From the NCBI RefSeq assembly GCF_023159225.1, contig NC_063168.1:63715398-63779397 (forward strand): a DNA stretch of 64,000 bases, given 5' to 3'. The translations under genes were made by a program, and so were the position numbers. Each line of letters opens with the position of its first letter. Within the stretch, counting starts at the first letter, position 1. The notes under the pieces were generated by a model, which worked only from the letters and a program-made list of their open reading frames with translations, did not search any database and was not told the origin of the DNA. The stretch is from Perognathus longimembris pacificus. Lineage: Eukaryota; Chordata; Mammalia; Rodentia; Heteromyidae. This document shows positions 32,851-44,418 of the stretch, piece after piece.

Positions 32851-32985
32851 AGGCCTTAGTCTACTCAGCTGTAAAATTGGAGTAACAAAGGAACTGGGAG
32901 GTTGAAAGGACCAAATTCAATAAAAGTATTCAAAAATGTGCCCATGACATGGCAGATTCTCAATAACTGTTGTGATTGCTGTTTG
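32851..32985 (-). mobile_element. MIR SINE
   Basis: Antisense MIR order: CCTTAGTCTACTCAGCTGTA, AAATTGGAGTAACAAAGG, AAATTCAATAAAAGTATTC, ATGACATGGCAGATTCTCAA and TAACTGTTG. Confidence 0.7.
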
Positions 32986-33600
32986 ATTTTGTCTGGCACC
33001 AAAAAGAAAAAGAAAAAGGAAAACAAACAAACAAACAAACATCTTCCTAGGATTCAATTGAGTTTCTTCCCATTTAGACTCCTTTAGCGTTTTCCTACCA
33101 GAGAGACAAAATCCAAGATGCCTGGGCATGAGTTTTAGGGCCACCGCCTAACTTCCTCTCTGAGCAGCCACAATACCTCCACCTTGAATACTGGAAGCTC
33201 CTAGGCTGGCACCATATTTCCCCAGGCCTCCATTCCTGTCCCTACAAGGGCCTCCACCTTTCCCTTTTGTCCTCCTCTTCTGCTTGGCCAGCTTGGCTTC
33301 TCTGTGTGTGCACAAGTGTCCGCCCTCTGAGCTCCTGTACATACCATATCCACACATGTACCGAGGCTCTTCGCACCTTTGCTCACGCTTTAGATCACAG
33401 CCTTCTTTGCTGGGGGGTGGGTGGCTGCCTGCACAATGGAAGAGGTTGAGCAGCATTTCTGGACTCTACCCACTAGGTGCCAGTAGTATCTTTTCTTGTC
33501 CAACTCAAGTCAAAAATCTCTCTCGACATTGTCCAATGTCCCTAAGGAGGACAAAATCATCCCCGGATGAGAACCAGTGCACGAGTCTAATTAGAAGCCC
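32986..33600. other. Unique non-coding sequence
   Basis: An A-rich run with AAAC units sits at 33000-33040. No exon was recognised. Confidence 0.5.
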
Positions 33601-33639
33601 CCAGTGCAACAAGCTATACTATATTCATGTCTATGTCAC

Positions 33640-33700
33640 TGGGACCTGGCGTAGTAGTTGGCACATAGTAAGTGCTCAATAAATACTTGTTGATAAGGAC
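33640..33700 (+). mobile_element. L2/MIR 3' tail
   Basis: GTTGGCACATAGTAAGTGCT followed by CAATAAATACTTGTTGATAA is almost the consensus 3' end shared by L2 and MIR. Confidence 0.65.
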
Positions 33701-33894
33701 AGAAGGGAATGAAATAAAATGAATGTAGAATTGACAATAAATAGAGCACTCAGAGGTAAGGTAGGTATATTGGATCAAATAATAAATGTATTAAGACACA
33801 GAGTGTGATAAATAAATAAAGGCATAATAAGTGTGCTGAATAAATAAACACATCTCAACATTTCAATATCTGAAACAACTTAACTCCATCTTCC

Positions 33895-35470
33895 TCTCTC
33901 CCTCCTCTTCTGCATCACAGTTAATCTAGAAGGGCTCTCTGAACCTCCCCCCATCTACTTCCGCAGCTCCCACTCACTCCTTAACCTATCAGTCCACTTG
34001 GAGTTCTCTTGCTAAAGTCAGCCAGTGATCTCCAGGTTGGTAAACCCAATATGTGTCTACTCTTCATCTAGTTTGCTATCCCAGAAGCCTTCACACTGAC
34101 CACCATTCCTTGAAAGCAGACGTGATAATCCTGACTTAATGACTGGTATGGCTGGGCATTAAAGAGTTCAAGGGAGTGCACTGGCTGGTCAGAATGGTCC
34201 CTGGTGAACTCTGACTAGTCCCAGAGAGCTGAGCGTGAGGGCTGGATGGTGCTAATTACCTGAGATGCTTTCTTCTTTGCATCCAACAGTTTCCTGTCTT
34301 ACCCCCACCCCACCCTGCCACTGTTATTTCTCATCCTTTAGGATATTTTCTTTCTTTCTTTCTTTTTTTAACCCTATCTACTTCTCCTAAGCAAAGTCTC
34401 TGCTCAAGGCTTCAATTATCTCCCATATGTTGATGACTACCCCAAATATATTATCTCCATCCCCGGTTTTGATCCGAGCACCAGACCTGTGCATTTCATC
34501 TGCCTACTGATGCCTCTAATTTAATGTCCCAAAGGCAACTCAAAGGGTTGAGTGTGGTGATGTAGACCTGTATCCCTACTCAGGAAGCAGAGGCCTGGCA
34601 AGGGCAAAAGCACAACATCTTACTTAAAAAAATTAATAGACAACTAAACCTAAAATCAAAGGGAAGGGGAGTGTATGTTAAGTGGTAGCACAAGGTCCTG
34701 TTTCTGTTCAATCCACCTTCAGTGCTGCAAAGCAAAGCAAAACAAAAATACACAGGTAATTCAAACCTGACATTGTCTTCTTTCTCACTCAAACCAGAAC
34801 AAAGAAACATACACTTCTTTCTCAGTAGACAATATCACTAACCATCTATCTAAGTGCAAAATACCAGCTCCCAGGAGCCATCCTGTAAGCTCTCCTCCTC
34901 CACAGCCAGCCACCGCCCCTCAGGAAATCTTCCTTCCGCCACCTCTATAGCCTCGTCCCTCTTTTCATCAGTCCTGTGAGCTGGTTCTCCTAAATCTCAC
35001 CTGCTCTTTCCCAGCCTGCTGTCAGGTTGCAGTCAGAGAATTTTTTCTTTCAAAACGCAATCCAATCCCCCTTCTCTTCTGTTCTAATTCTTCTTCAATT
35101 TGAGTCTCAGATAAAGATGGAGGTCCAGCAAAAAGCCACCATTTCCCTTTCCTACCACATCTTACTCCTCACTCCTTGACCTCTTCTGCACCCACACCCA
35201 CCGGCCTTCCATCACTTCCTAGATGTTCTGTACTCGTGTTCTGTGTCCCTCTTTCTCTCACCTAGCTAATGCTGATTTAGACCTCAATCCAAGCACTGAC
35301 TCCTAAGGAAAACCTTTCTTGACCTGAGACATCTCCATAGTGGGCTATGAACATGTGTCCTTAATTATATTTATGTTTTTGATTATCTAATTAGTTTCTG
35401 CCTGAGTGTAAGTTCTATATAGACAATGTCAACGTTTATTTATGCCTGTGTCTCTAGTCTTGGGGCCAGT
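33895..35470 (+). mobile_element. L2 LINE, 1.6 kb, interrupted by a SINE
   Basis: Old sense-strand L2. It reads in consensus order: CAGCTCCCACTCACTCCTTA and GTTCTCTTGCTAAAGTCAGC (early ORF), CCCATATGTTGATGACTACC (the RT YADD region, decayed), GCATTTCATCTGCCTACTGA. After the SINE come CTTTCAAAACGCAATCCAAT, CCTTTCTTGACCTGAGACAT and the 3' UTR phrase GAGTGTAAGTTCTATATAGA. The frame is destroyed. At this length it is one of the longest repeats in the window. Confidence 0.7.
34545..34750 (+). mobile_element. Older composite B1 + ID SINE inside L2
   Basis: Diverged left half (TTGAGTGTGGTGATGTAGAC, CTGTATCCCTACTCAGG) and plain ID-type right half (TTAAGTGGTAGCACAAGGTC, GTTCAATCCACC), with AAAGC/AAAAC tail units. 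L2 sequence resumes after it. Confidence 0.75.
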
Positions 35471-35517
35471 ACTCAATGGCCTATGGCCCAAATTCAGCCT
35501 GATGCCTGTAGTTAATT

Positions 35518-35520
<3 letters not shown>

Positions 35521-35575
<55 letters not shown>
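35521..35575. repeat. (CA)n microsatellite
   Basis: About 27 uninterrupted CA units. Confidence 0.98.
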
Positions 35576-35576
<1 letters not shown>

Positions 35577-36714
35577 ATACTATTTTTTTTAAAAGAAAGC
35601 TATATCTATGTGTTTATGGATCATCTATGGCTACTTTTGACCTGTAAGAGTTGAAAGTTCAATAGAGATAATACAGTCCTCAAATGCCTAAGGCAGTTAT
35701 TTTGCAGGAAAAGTCTTTCAACCCTGTCCCAGTTCAAAGTGCTAAAATGTCCATAGGAAGTAGGTATTCAATTCACATTTGTTACATGAATGAGCAAACG
35801 GAAAAGCTAAAGTGAGCTTCCACTAAATCCATAGGTTCTTGTTGTATAAGGGACTTACAACAATCCCTCTCCAGAACCAATGCTTTATGCAGACAGGCAC
35901 AGAGGCCCAGGGCAGTAAGCTTTTATATGTTGATGCTCATTCCTTCTCCCAGAGTAGAAATCTTGGATTTTCCTTGGACTCCAGACAGCAGGTGGTGGGG
36001 TGGGATGTCCTTTCATCTTACCACAGCTCCCTTATTCCTGAAGCTTCAGGGCCAGAGATTCTCCCTGGATTGCATAGGACCCTATATAATCCTTGTGACA
36101 GTGCTGAAGGGAGAAGATGGAAATCCAGAACCACCTCCAGCTCTGGAAATATGAGTGTAAACCAGGGCTCCTAAGAAATCTTAACCACACCGCAGGGATC
36201 CTGGGTAAGGAGAAGCCCAGAACCCTACCAAATGCCTCAGAACAAAGCAGACTCAAAGGAGAAGGTGAAGGACAGAACTAACAACCCAATTTGTCATTCC
36301 TCCAGCTTCCTCCAGCTCCCTGCCACTATGTCCAGCAGAAAAGGAGTTAACTCCAGTTCCTTGTTCCCAGCTGATGACTCCCAGTTGCTAAAGGTCAGTG
36401 TTCACTCATTCCCTTCCAGGCAGGCCTGTCACTGGTCCCCTCCGGTCTAACCTTGGATCAGGAAAGCCCAGGGGCAGGCACAAGAGTCTTAGTAAAATAC
36501 CAAAGGAAGCCTCAGAATGTTCTGATCCCTGCTGTTCCACGCAGGGCACTGGAGATGCCAGGCCTGTGTTTCTGCAGTGACCTCGGTGGTCTAGAGAGAC
36601 GCTGCTGCCTTTCTCCTTCCTCTGCCAGCTGACTGCCTCTTCAGGACCACACCCGGGACTAGCCTGGGAACAAGAGGAAAGCGGCATGCACTGTCCGCAT
36701 GCGCAGGACTAGCT
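35576..36714. other. Unique non-coding sequence
   Basis: Several short open frames occur on both strands with no recognisable domain or repeat. Confidence 0.5.
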
Positions 36715-37050
36715 TTCCGAACAAGGACCGCTTCTCAACTGCCATCCTGGGAAATTTCCAGTCGAGAAGGAGCCTTTTTTTTTTTTGATGGGGAAAGACT
36801 CCAGAATCTTAATGCTCATAAATAATGCCAAAAAAAACCCCCAAAAACACCCCATCCCCCAGCAGGAGCAAAGCTGCATCAGGCAGGAGTGTTCAACGTG
36901 GCAGGCACAGAAAACGCAACCTGAGCATTTCCAGCAAAGCACAATCGCCAGAAACCCACACTCAGAGCTGGCAGGGGGACTGTTTCCGGCTCCTGCTTGT
37001 GGGTGCTAGACACACATCACATGCCTTTAATAGAGAAAAGAGTTTCCGAT
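36715..37050. other. Candidate conserved non-coding element
   Basis: Unique block with CTTAATGCTCATAAATAATG, an A/C homopolymer stretch near 36830-36855 and mixed GC-rich words. No repeat similarity. Weak case. Confidence 0.2.
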
Positions 37051-37402
37051 TTGATTCTCTGGTGTTGTTAGGATGCAGAGAAGGGAGAAAGAACCTTCTA
37101 GAGCAAAGGCCAAGTCATGGCTCCAAGCACACTCCCATCTTTCCAGGCACCTGGCACAGGTTTATGAGTACTCAGTGGCTATAAGGACGGGGGGGATGGG
37201 GGGAATAGGAGTTCCCACTCAGCCTTGTCTTTGTCATTGCCTAAGCCAAGGGCCCCAGAGGCCTGGGGTCTTCCCTGACTTGGGCTCCTTAGCTATGGAA
37301 ATGGAGTCTGCTCAGAGAAGGAGTCCTTGGTGATAGTCTCCATGGCTATACTGGGACCGACACAATACCACATTGTTGGTGATCAAAACCAACAGAAGTG
37401 TG

Positions 37403-37642
37403 CCCAGGCACCAGTGGTTCATGCCTGTAATCCTAGCTATTCATGAGGATGAGATAGGAGGATCATGGTTCAAAGCCAGCCAGGGCAAGAAAGTCCCTGA
37501 GACTCCTATCTCCAATAAACTACTCAGAAAAATCCGGAAGTGGCTCTTTGTCTCAAGTAGTAGAATGCTAGCCTTGAGCAGAAGCTCAGGGACAGAGCCC
37601 AGGTCCTGAGTACAAGCCCCAGGACCTGCACAAAACAAACAT
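37403..37642 (+). mobile_element. Composite 7SL/ID-like SINE
   Basis: Near full-length sense copy: GGCACCAGTGGTTCATGCCT and GTAATCCTAGCTATTCATGA, linker TCTCCAATAAACTACTC, right half GCTAGCCTTGAGCAGAAGCT, CAGGGACAGAGCCCAGG and AGTACAAGCCCC. Confidence 0.93.
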
Positions 37643-37664
37643 AACAGCAAAAGCTGAAGTAGAT

Positions 37665-37952
37665 TTTTCTCAGTTTTGGAAGCTGGAAATCCAACTCAAA
37701 GTGTGGTCAGATTGGGCCTCACTCCATGGCTTGCAGATTAACTCCTTTCTTATATTCTTGCTTGGTCTTTCTCCTGTGCACATGTGTACCTTTTTATTTT
37801 TTTATAGTGAGATTGGTGAGTTCTGTATGACTCATTTAACCTAAGTCATCTCTGTAAAGAGCCTTCTCTAAACACAATCACATTCAGAGGTACTGGGCAC
37901 TGGGGCTTCAGTATATGAATTTGGGGAAGATATGACACAGTTCACAATAGTG
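37665..37952 (-). mobile_element. ERVL-MaLR LTR (MLT1/MST type), antisense
   Basis: Antisense MaLR phrases in order: AGCTGGAAATCCAACTCAAA, ATTGGGCCTCACTCCATGGC, GTCTTTCTCCTGTGCACATG, AACACAATCACATTCAGAGG and GGCTTCAGTATATGAATTTG. Solo and diverged. Confidence 0.7.
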
Positions 37953-38078
37953 AGTGAGTAGCAAATGAGCCAGGGCATGCAACAGCAGCGTTAAAGGGAC
38001 CAGGAGACATCCTCTGTGAACATTCTCACACCACTCAGTGGCACACTCATCTACTCATCTGCCTGTCTTCAGAGGAGA

Positions 38079-38082
<4 letters not shown>

Positions 38083-38130
<48 letters not shown>
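38083..38130. repeat. (GT)n microsatellite
   Basis: 24 uninterrupted GT units at the tail side of the following antisense SINE. Confidence 0.98.
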
Positions 38131-38131
<1 letters not shown>

Positions 38132-38344
38132 AGTACTGGGGATTCAACTGAGGGCTGTGCTTAGCTTTTTCACTCAAGGATGGTGCTCCACCACTTAACC
38201 CACATCTCTGCTTCCAGCTGTTTGCTGGTTAATTGAACATAAGAATTTCATGGAGTTTCCTGCCTGGGTTGGCTTTGAACCATACATCACAGATCAGCCT
38301 CCTGGGTAGGTAGGATTACAGGCATGAACCACCAGCACCCAGCT
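38131..38344 (-). mobile_element. Composite 7SL/ID-like SINE
   Basis: Antisense: CAGTACTGGGGATTCAACTG, CACTCAAGGATGGTGCTCCA, linker GGTTAATTGAACATAAG, and B1-like end GGTAGGTAGGATTACAGGCA, TGAACCACCAGCACCCAGC. Confidence 0.92.
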
Positions 38345-38700
38345 GGAAGAAGTTCTTGAACAGAAAGTTGAATCAAATTCATAGCTATAAATACTTACAG
38401 GGATTTCCACTTGCTTTTAACCAAGATCTTCATAAAACTAGACAGATAAATCAATGCTTGTGGTAATGGTAATGATAATCCAACCAATAACTATCTAAAT
38501 GGCAATTTTAAGTGAAACTTAATTAAACCTGAAAAACATTATTTTAGACTTGCATTTTTAAATGCTATTTTCAGCGAACCCTTTTTTTTTTTAAAATAGA
38601 GCTTTAAAAAAAAAAAACAGAGCTTTATAAGTCAATCTCAAGGGGCCACAGACCAAGCAATCCAATTTTGTGGGTAAACCAAAACTTTGTTACTGATTAG
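38345..38700. other. Candidate conserved non-coding element
   Basis: AT-rich unique DNA with GATAAATCAATGCTTG, GGTAATGATAATCC, AACTTAATTAAACC and a local duplication of AGAGCTTTA/AAAAA around 38600-38628. Confidence 0.27.
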
Positions 38701-39139
38701 ATGATACAAGTCAACAGCCCTAGCCAAAGGAGCTGGGCCAAGGATGGGTGAACATTCAAGCACCACCAAAGAAACTCACCGCACATAAGTTTCCCACATG
38801 AGAAAAAATTGAGCCCCTTCCCTAGTACCTATATCCCCAGAGTTGTCAAACTCAGTATAAAGACGCTTGTCCTTTTAAATGAAAAGGCAAAGGAAAGCAG
38901 CTTCTTTATTTGCCCTTTTCATGAGGCATTAGCACAATGTAAGGTGGATAGGAGGCACCAAAAAGTATATGTTACAATGGTGTATGAAAACATAAAAGGG
39001 TCACAGGCGTATGTACACAAACAAACTGGCCTAAGTATGGCATACTAAGGGGAGGGTACCAGTGGTGTAAATCGTGTGAATAGCAAACACACAGTTTAAC
39101 AAAATTAATACCAGGAAACTGAGAGGGAGAGATGTCAAG

Positions 39140-39372
39140 GAGAGGTGTGTGTGTGTGGGGGGGGGTAGACAAATGAAAAGAGGAAGGGTAGGTGAATACA
39201 GTCATTGTACTCAATGTACATCTGTAAAATGGATCCAGGTAATTTAAGGGGTTGGGGATGGGAGAGAGATGAGCATGATAGAAGGTGTGATATTAGTAAA
39301 GATGCATTGTACTGATAAACTGTTATGTTGAATTGAAACTCCTTTGTACATTTTTAAAGATAATTATACATA
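39140..39372 (+). mobile_element. Old rodent L1 3' end
   Basis: A purine-rich part with a GT/G-run (39145-39165) precedes TGATAAACTGTTATGTTGAA and TTGAAACTCCTTTGTACATT. The reverse complement of 42656-42720 has the same word order (ATAAACTG, then AACTCCTTTGTGCA), so both look like 3' ends of one old L1 family. Confidence 0.55.
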
Positions 39373-40255
39373 TATATGTATATATATATATATTGCATGG
39401 GGTTTAAAATTTTTACTACAGAAGAGATCTGGATAAGGAAAGAAATTAGAAGAAAAATGCAAGAACATAGGGAATGCAAAAAAGACAGAAAACCTACCAG
39501 CAGAGACTTCTAGCAGTCATGAGATCATGCAAATGAAATAACTTAATCATTATTCTCTTTTCTGATATGATTATATGAGGAAACAGAAAAAGCTGACTAA
39601 ATAACTGCTTCAAAATGTATAATCTGCATCTTTATGAAAATAAAATCGGGATTTCTGGTAAAGAACATGTATCAAGGTTATACAAAACATCAAGACTATA
39701 CATTTTTCTAGACAAATTTCAATGGGAATCTGCCTGGGGGTTTAAATAAAATCCATCCTGCTAAGCATAAAAATAAGATTCTTTTTCAAAACAATTACTA
39801 TATGAAATGAAGAACAAACATACCAATTTAATCTTCTCCTAAGCTCATCCTACAACATAATCCACTGTGTCTCCCCACTCTGGGGATGGATGGGAAGGAA
39901 GGAGGGAGGCGGAGGGAGGTTAATGAGCATATAGGCCCTGGCAGGTTAAGGATCCTGTAGTTTGTCCTTAGGCCAGGGGAGTCCATAAAGGTCTTACTGG
40001 GAGAACTGATTCAATCAAATTTGTATTTCAAAAGATGACTCATGGGTTAAAGGCCCTTAATGAAAACATCGCAGCCTTTAGCAGAAACAAATACTCTACA
40101 ATTAGGCACTGAATGGATTCTTCAAAGCAGGTCTGCTCTCCTAAGTCTCCCTCTTCTGTAGACATTAGCCAGTGAGTAGACCCAAGTCCCTCTGCAGTGG
40201 TCCTTGCCCTGGTTTCCAACACTGAAATTTGTTCCGCATACACAGTTTCGAACCA
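39373..40255. other. AT-rich unique sequence
   Basis: Starts with a short (TA)n run (39368-39393). No named repeat or exon was recognised. Confidence 0.5.
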
Positions 40256-40520
40256 GCTTCCTTTTAAAGACTATCTATAGGTTAAGTAAGTAATGAAGCT
40301 TGCCTGTTCTAAGTTGCTAGCGAGCCTGAATTTTCCTCTTAAAAGAAAAAAAAAAAAGCAACAATCAAAACACCAAAATCCTTCTTACTTTATGATCTTG
40401 CTTTTTCTAAATATTCATATAAGCTGACCTTTTCAAGGCGCCGCCTGCCACGGGAAGCTTGCTGGTAATAAATCGTGTTTCTCTAGCTTAATTGAAGTTG
40501 TGTGTTCACAGTGAGTCAGA
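40256..40520. other. Candidate conserved non-coding element
   Basis: Unique block with CAACAATCAAAACACC, ATTCATATAAGCTGACC, a small CpG cluster at 40437-40455 and CTAGCTTAATTGAAGTTG. No repeat similarity. Confidence 0.27.
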
Positions 40521-40671
40521 GACTCTCTGGTTCTATGACTCCACTCGGGGTGCTCAGAGAAGCAGGCCTGGTAGGCATGGAGGGAACCCCTCCCCCACCC
40601 CGCCTCACTGTAACCAATCAAGGATGCCTCCCTTCTAGGTGATTTCCTTCTTCAAATCCCCCATGAGGTGG

Positions 40672-40705
40672 GGTGGTGGTGGTGGTGGTGGTGGTGGTGG
40701 TGGTG
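40672..40705. repeat. (GGT)n microsatellite
   Basis: About 11 trinucleotide units. Confidence 0.97.
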
Positions 40706-40849
40706 AATGCTAAGCCACACACTCTTGTTTTCAATAGTATTTCTGAAAAGTCTCCATATGTGAGGTGCACCATCACCGAAGTCTGGAAGCTTCACAGAGA
40801 TCCTGCTTCTCCGTCCCTATGTTTGGCCCTACAGCAGACTGAGACATTT

Positions 40850-41040
40850 TAATGTGGTATCACACAGCGCTGGGATTTCCAAGGGGATGAAAGCCCCAGC
40901 TCCCATGCCACGCTGACTGAACCTCCTGGTGGGTGTCCACTGGCTGATGAGGTGAGGCCAGCACGCAATTCTAGACGATTTCCAGAGACCTCATCTGGAC
41001 CCACAAATCAATTAAAGAACGCTGTAGGCATAAGCACTTA
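40850..41040. other. Candidate conserved non-coding element
   Basis: Unique block ending in ACAAATCAATTAAAGAACGC with preceding GC-rich words. Weak compositional case only. Confidence 0.2.
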
Positions 41041-42004
41041 AAAAAATTTGCTTTTGCTCATTTCTGACAAAACACACACTTCTATAAAAGGAGACAACAC
41101 AGTTCTTGCTCCGTAAACGTTTACAGTCTCTCCGGGAAGACAAACTGACACACAGAAAAGGACAATACAAAGAAACCACAGCTCCAGTATAACTGCTCTG
41201 AAGTACAGTTCCAGAACTCTCTTGGGGTGTACGGAAAGGTTGTGGGGGCTATTCTGAGGGATCAGCCTTTTGAATTCACCAAGGGAACTTGAGTCTCCAC
41301 CTGGAGGTTGAGGGCAAGATGCTCCCAAGGGAATTCAGTAACTGCGTCCAGGTTGAGGGAAATCTTCTTTCCTCTATTTTGAGTTTCTTAGATGTGCTTG
41401 TGTCATTTTTATTTCTACGAATGAATGATACTGCACAACTGTACATGCCATGAGACATTTCCCAAAGGCAGAGAGCAGTGGTGATATTGACTCTAGGGGC
41501 TATGGTGAGACTCACCCTTCAGAGGAACAACTCTGAGGACATGGAGGGGTGGCTGATGGGCACGAGTGGACCACAGTCACTTCCAGGTGACATTGGTAAT
41601 GTCAGAGCTATTTCAAGGATGGCTGTCATTGTTCTCATTGCTACCCAGCAGCGGCCTGCACACCAGCAGGCAGGTTTTCTCTGTCAACAGCCTCCTTATT
41701 CTTCCTGCATATGTGAAGAAATACAGAGAAGCCAAAAGGACTTACGACCCCCCTGACTGCCCTCCCCCCCCACAATGGGAAGTTCTAGACTCAGGTAGGA
41801 AATGTCAAGCTACGCACAGCACTCTCAGTGCTCAGGACACAGTACACCCATTAAGGGAAGAGCTAAAAATGGCAGGAAATGTTTGCCAGGGAATAAAAAT
41901 GGAGAGGCAGCCCCACATACCCTGGTGCCAAGTAGATAAAAAAGCTCTAGGAAGGTCTCAGTCAGAAAGCTAACAAATGTCTCTAGGTTTTGAACTCTTT
42001 CTGT
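41041..42004. other. Unique non-coding sequence
   Basis: No named repeat or exon was recognised. A C-rich run occurs near 41760-41770. Confidence 0.5.
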
Positions 42005-42187
42005 CCCAGGTACAGTGAGAAGCTTTACATGCATTAATCCAGTGAACCTGATGGGAATGATCAATGGAATTGAACCCATATTCAGAGGAGGAAACAGGCA
42101 CAGACAGGTTAAGTCACTTGCTTAAAACCACACAGTAGGATGTCTATGGGAGCTGGAATTCAAACCAAGCCATCTGTCTTCAAAGAT
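42005..42187 (+). mobile_element. MIR SINE
   Basis: Clear sense MIR: GAAGCTTTACATGCATTAAT, AGAGGAGGAAACAGGCACAG, ACAGGTTAAGTCACTTGCTT, AAAACCACACAGTAGG and GAGCTGGAATTCAAACC. One of the best MIR matches here. Confidence 0.88.
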
Positions 42188-42426
42188 GAAACTTGAGAAT
42201 CTTACTTAGTTGTTTGTGTTAAGTGAAAGAATCCAGCAATAAAAGACCATGTGCTATCTGATTCCAATTATACAAATTATCCAAAATAGGAAAATCTATA
42301 GAAGTAGAAAGTAGATTAGTATTGCCAGGGGGTTAGGGGTGAGGGAAGGGAATTGAAGGGAGGGATGATGTCTAATGGAGTAGAATTTCTTTATATATAT
42401 TTTTTTCTGTTTAAAGCCTCTCTAAG

Positions 42427-42650
42427 TCAGGTGCCAGTGGCTCAAGCCTGTAATCTTAGCTAGTCAGGAGGCCGAGGATCACAGTTCAAAGCCAACTCAG
42501 GCAGGAAAGTGGGAGACTCTTATCTTCAATTACCCCAAACCAGAAGTGGCACTGTGGCTTAAGGTGGTAGAGTGCTAGCCTTGAGCCTAAAAGCTCAAGG
42601 ACAGTGCTCAGGCCCGGAGTATAGCCCCACGACTGACAAAAAAATAAACT
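42427..42650 (+). mobile_element. Composite 7SL/ID-like SINE
   Basis: Sense copy: AGGTGCCAGTGGCTCAAGCC, TGTAATCTTAGCTAGTCAGG, linker TTCAATTACCCC, right half GCACTGTGGCTTAAGGTGGT, AGTGCTAGCCTTGAGCC and CTCAGGCCCGGAGTATAGCC, with an A-rich tail. It sits in the ancient L1. Confidence 0.93.
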
Positions 42651-42655
42651 ATCTT

Positions 42656-42998
42656 TAGGTAGTTGCACAAAGGAGTTGCCACTTAAGCAGTTTATGAATA
42701 TATTTTAATCAATGTCATCCCTTTTAACATTATTACCCACCCCTCCCCTTCCACCCCTCCCCTCACTCTTCTTAATTTTGTATGACATACATTGTATTCC
42801 TGACTGCATTCCCCCCTCCCCTTCTTCACATGTCCACTCCTTTCCCTTGATCTCACCAACCCCTTAGGAGTACCTGATTCTTGGTATTTTATTTTGCCAA
42901 AGTCTGCCTTTTCCTTTCCAAAGACTTACAATGTTTGAGTTCTCCCTTGAATCTACCACATTTCAGTTAATACCTTTTTATATACTTATATACCACCT
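42656..42998 (-). mobile_element. Old L1 3' end, antisense (probable)
   Basis: Starts like the reverse complement of the L1 tail at 39300-39372, followed by the pyrimidine-rich stretch (42728-42770 and 42810-42850) expected from the purine-rich 3' UTR of L1. It separates two parts of the ancient L1, which supports its being an insertion. Confidence 0.5.
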
Positions 42999-43091
42999 TA
43001 GAGTTTCTTTTTGAGGTGGTAAAAATGTCCTAAGATTAACCATGTCCATAGTACTGCACATATTGTGAATGTATTAAAAAGCACTGAACTG

Positions 43092-43302
43092 GGCTGGGGA
43101 TATGGCCTAGTGGCAAGAGTGCCTGCCTCATATACATGAGGCCCTGGGTTCGATTCCCCAGCACCACATATACAGAAAATGGCCAGAAGTGGTGCTGTGG
43201 CTCAAGTGGCAGAGTGCTAGCCTTGAGCAAAAAGAAGCCAGGGACAGTGCTCAGGCCCTGAGTCCAAGCCCCAGGACTGGCAAAAAAAAAAAAAAAAAAA
43301 AA
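43092..43302 (+). mobile_element. IDL-Geo SINE, young full-length copy
   Basis: Near-consensus sense copy. The pol III A box TGGCCTAGTGG is at 43103-43113 and B box GGTTCGATTCC at 43147-43157. A second A-box-like TGGCTCAAGTGG begins the Geo half (about 43198-43209). The poly(A) has more than 20 As. The target-site duplication is AAAAAGCACTGAACTG (43076-43091) against AAAAAGCACTAAACTG (43303-43318), one mismatch. Confidence 0.95.
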
Positions 43303-43378
43303 AAAAAGCACTAAACTGTAAACCTTAAATGGGTGAAGCATGATAGATGAATTATATTTCAATGAAGCAGTTACTTTT

Positions 43379-44286
43379 TTCGTTCACATAGTTAAAACAA
43401 ATCTTCCAAGATGTCATCTAGCAAATACACAGTTCTGCTTTGTCTAGTGGGCCTGGGAAGACAATTCAGCTTTGCTTAAAAGAAAATGGATCCAAAATAA
43501 ACACTAGAAGCAACGTCCACTTCAGCATCTCCCCATATAAGAAGAGCTTCTGGTTGTCTCCTAAAAGCCTGGGGCCTCTGGCAGCATCTCATGCTCTGTA
43601 GAGAAAGGATCAAGTCTTGAAGGAACCCAAGATTCAGGCTGCATGGCAGACTCTGGCCTCCTGATCTACCTCCTAGCTCGGCTACCAGACAGCACTGTCG
43701 AGTTATTAAATATGAATTAAGAAAACGTCAGATGTGCAAGCTGAAATCTAAGCTACAGAAAAACAACTCTGACCCTTCACACAATCCTGCAAAAGCTAGG
43801 CGAACTCTCTGAGCCTGGTGGCAGCACGTCTTGCCCAGCTGAGCAGCAAGGCAACCCAGGAAATCTTGGGAGAGTCATGTTCTGCCTCACCAAGAGGCAG
43901 ATGAAAGCTGGAAAACAAGGCCGTGCCCGGAGTCATGATGAACTCGCCTCATGTTTCCCCACTGGTGTTCTGAATTGTAGAATTGTTTTCCGTGGTATTT
44001 GTCACATTGAGGACATGAGCCTTTTAATTGGTGATCGAGCGTGCTGCTTGAGATGTCAAAGGATTGTCTTTGTTGAGAAGCAGCTCTGTTAAGCAGAGGC
44101 CCCACAAGTTAATGGCTGTGTTCCTGTGTCAACCAGGAAACTCTGGCTTACACACAGTACCAAGCTAGCCAAAGGATAAGCTCTGCTTATTTAGGGACTT
44201 GCTATGTAGCCTATGAATGCTGAAAGTTGCAGCCAATTTGACCTGCAAGGTTCCAGAGGACTCGGACCTGTCTCTCTCACCCAGTG
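43379..44286. other. Unique non-coding sequence
   Basis: No named repeat was recognised. The plus frame at 43877-44092 (71 codons) has no recognised domain. Confidence 0.45.
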
Positions 44287-44418
44287 AAACCAAGGATTAT
44301 GTATTGTTTACATATTCCAGCAGCACAAGGTACCTACCTCGTGTGATCCCTTCCTTCTTTTTCATCTCCTTCAAGGATATATCCCTATACTCCAAATATC
44401 TTGCAAATATTCATATAT
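44287..44418 (+). repeat. Direct duplication, copy 1
   Basis: About 132 bp match 45431-45565 at roughly 85% by eye: AAACCAAGGATTATGTATTG, TTTACATATTCCAGCAGC, CCCTTCCTTCTTTTTCATCT and CAAATATCTTGCAAATATTC. Flanks do not match. An LTR pair is considered unlikely because the shared region is short and lacks clear ends. A downstream CCAATAAATAG near 44502 is an isolated polyadenylation-like signal. Confidence 0.75.

Larger units (their letters stand above)
42215..43378 (+). mobile_element. Ancient L1 3' UTR, interrupted three times
   Basis: Left piece (42215-42420): AGTGAAAGAATCCAGCAATA, TGATTCCAATTATACAAATT, AGAAAGTAGATTAGTATTGC, CAGGGGGTTAGGGGTGAGGG. Right pieces (43000-43091 and 43303-43378): GAGTTTCTTTTTGAGGTGGT, TATTGTGAATGTATTAAAAA, then AAACCTTAAATGGGTGAAGC and AATTATATTTCAATGAAGC. 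Together they reproduce the known order of an old L1M-type 3' UTR. The gaps are filled by a composite SINE, another L1 tail and an IDL-Geo. Confidence 0.8.

Noticed and set aside
43092..43200. tRNA gene (good A and B boxes)
   Set aside because: It is the tRNA-derived left half of a SINE with poly(A) and target-site duplication, not a tRNA.
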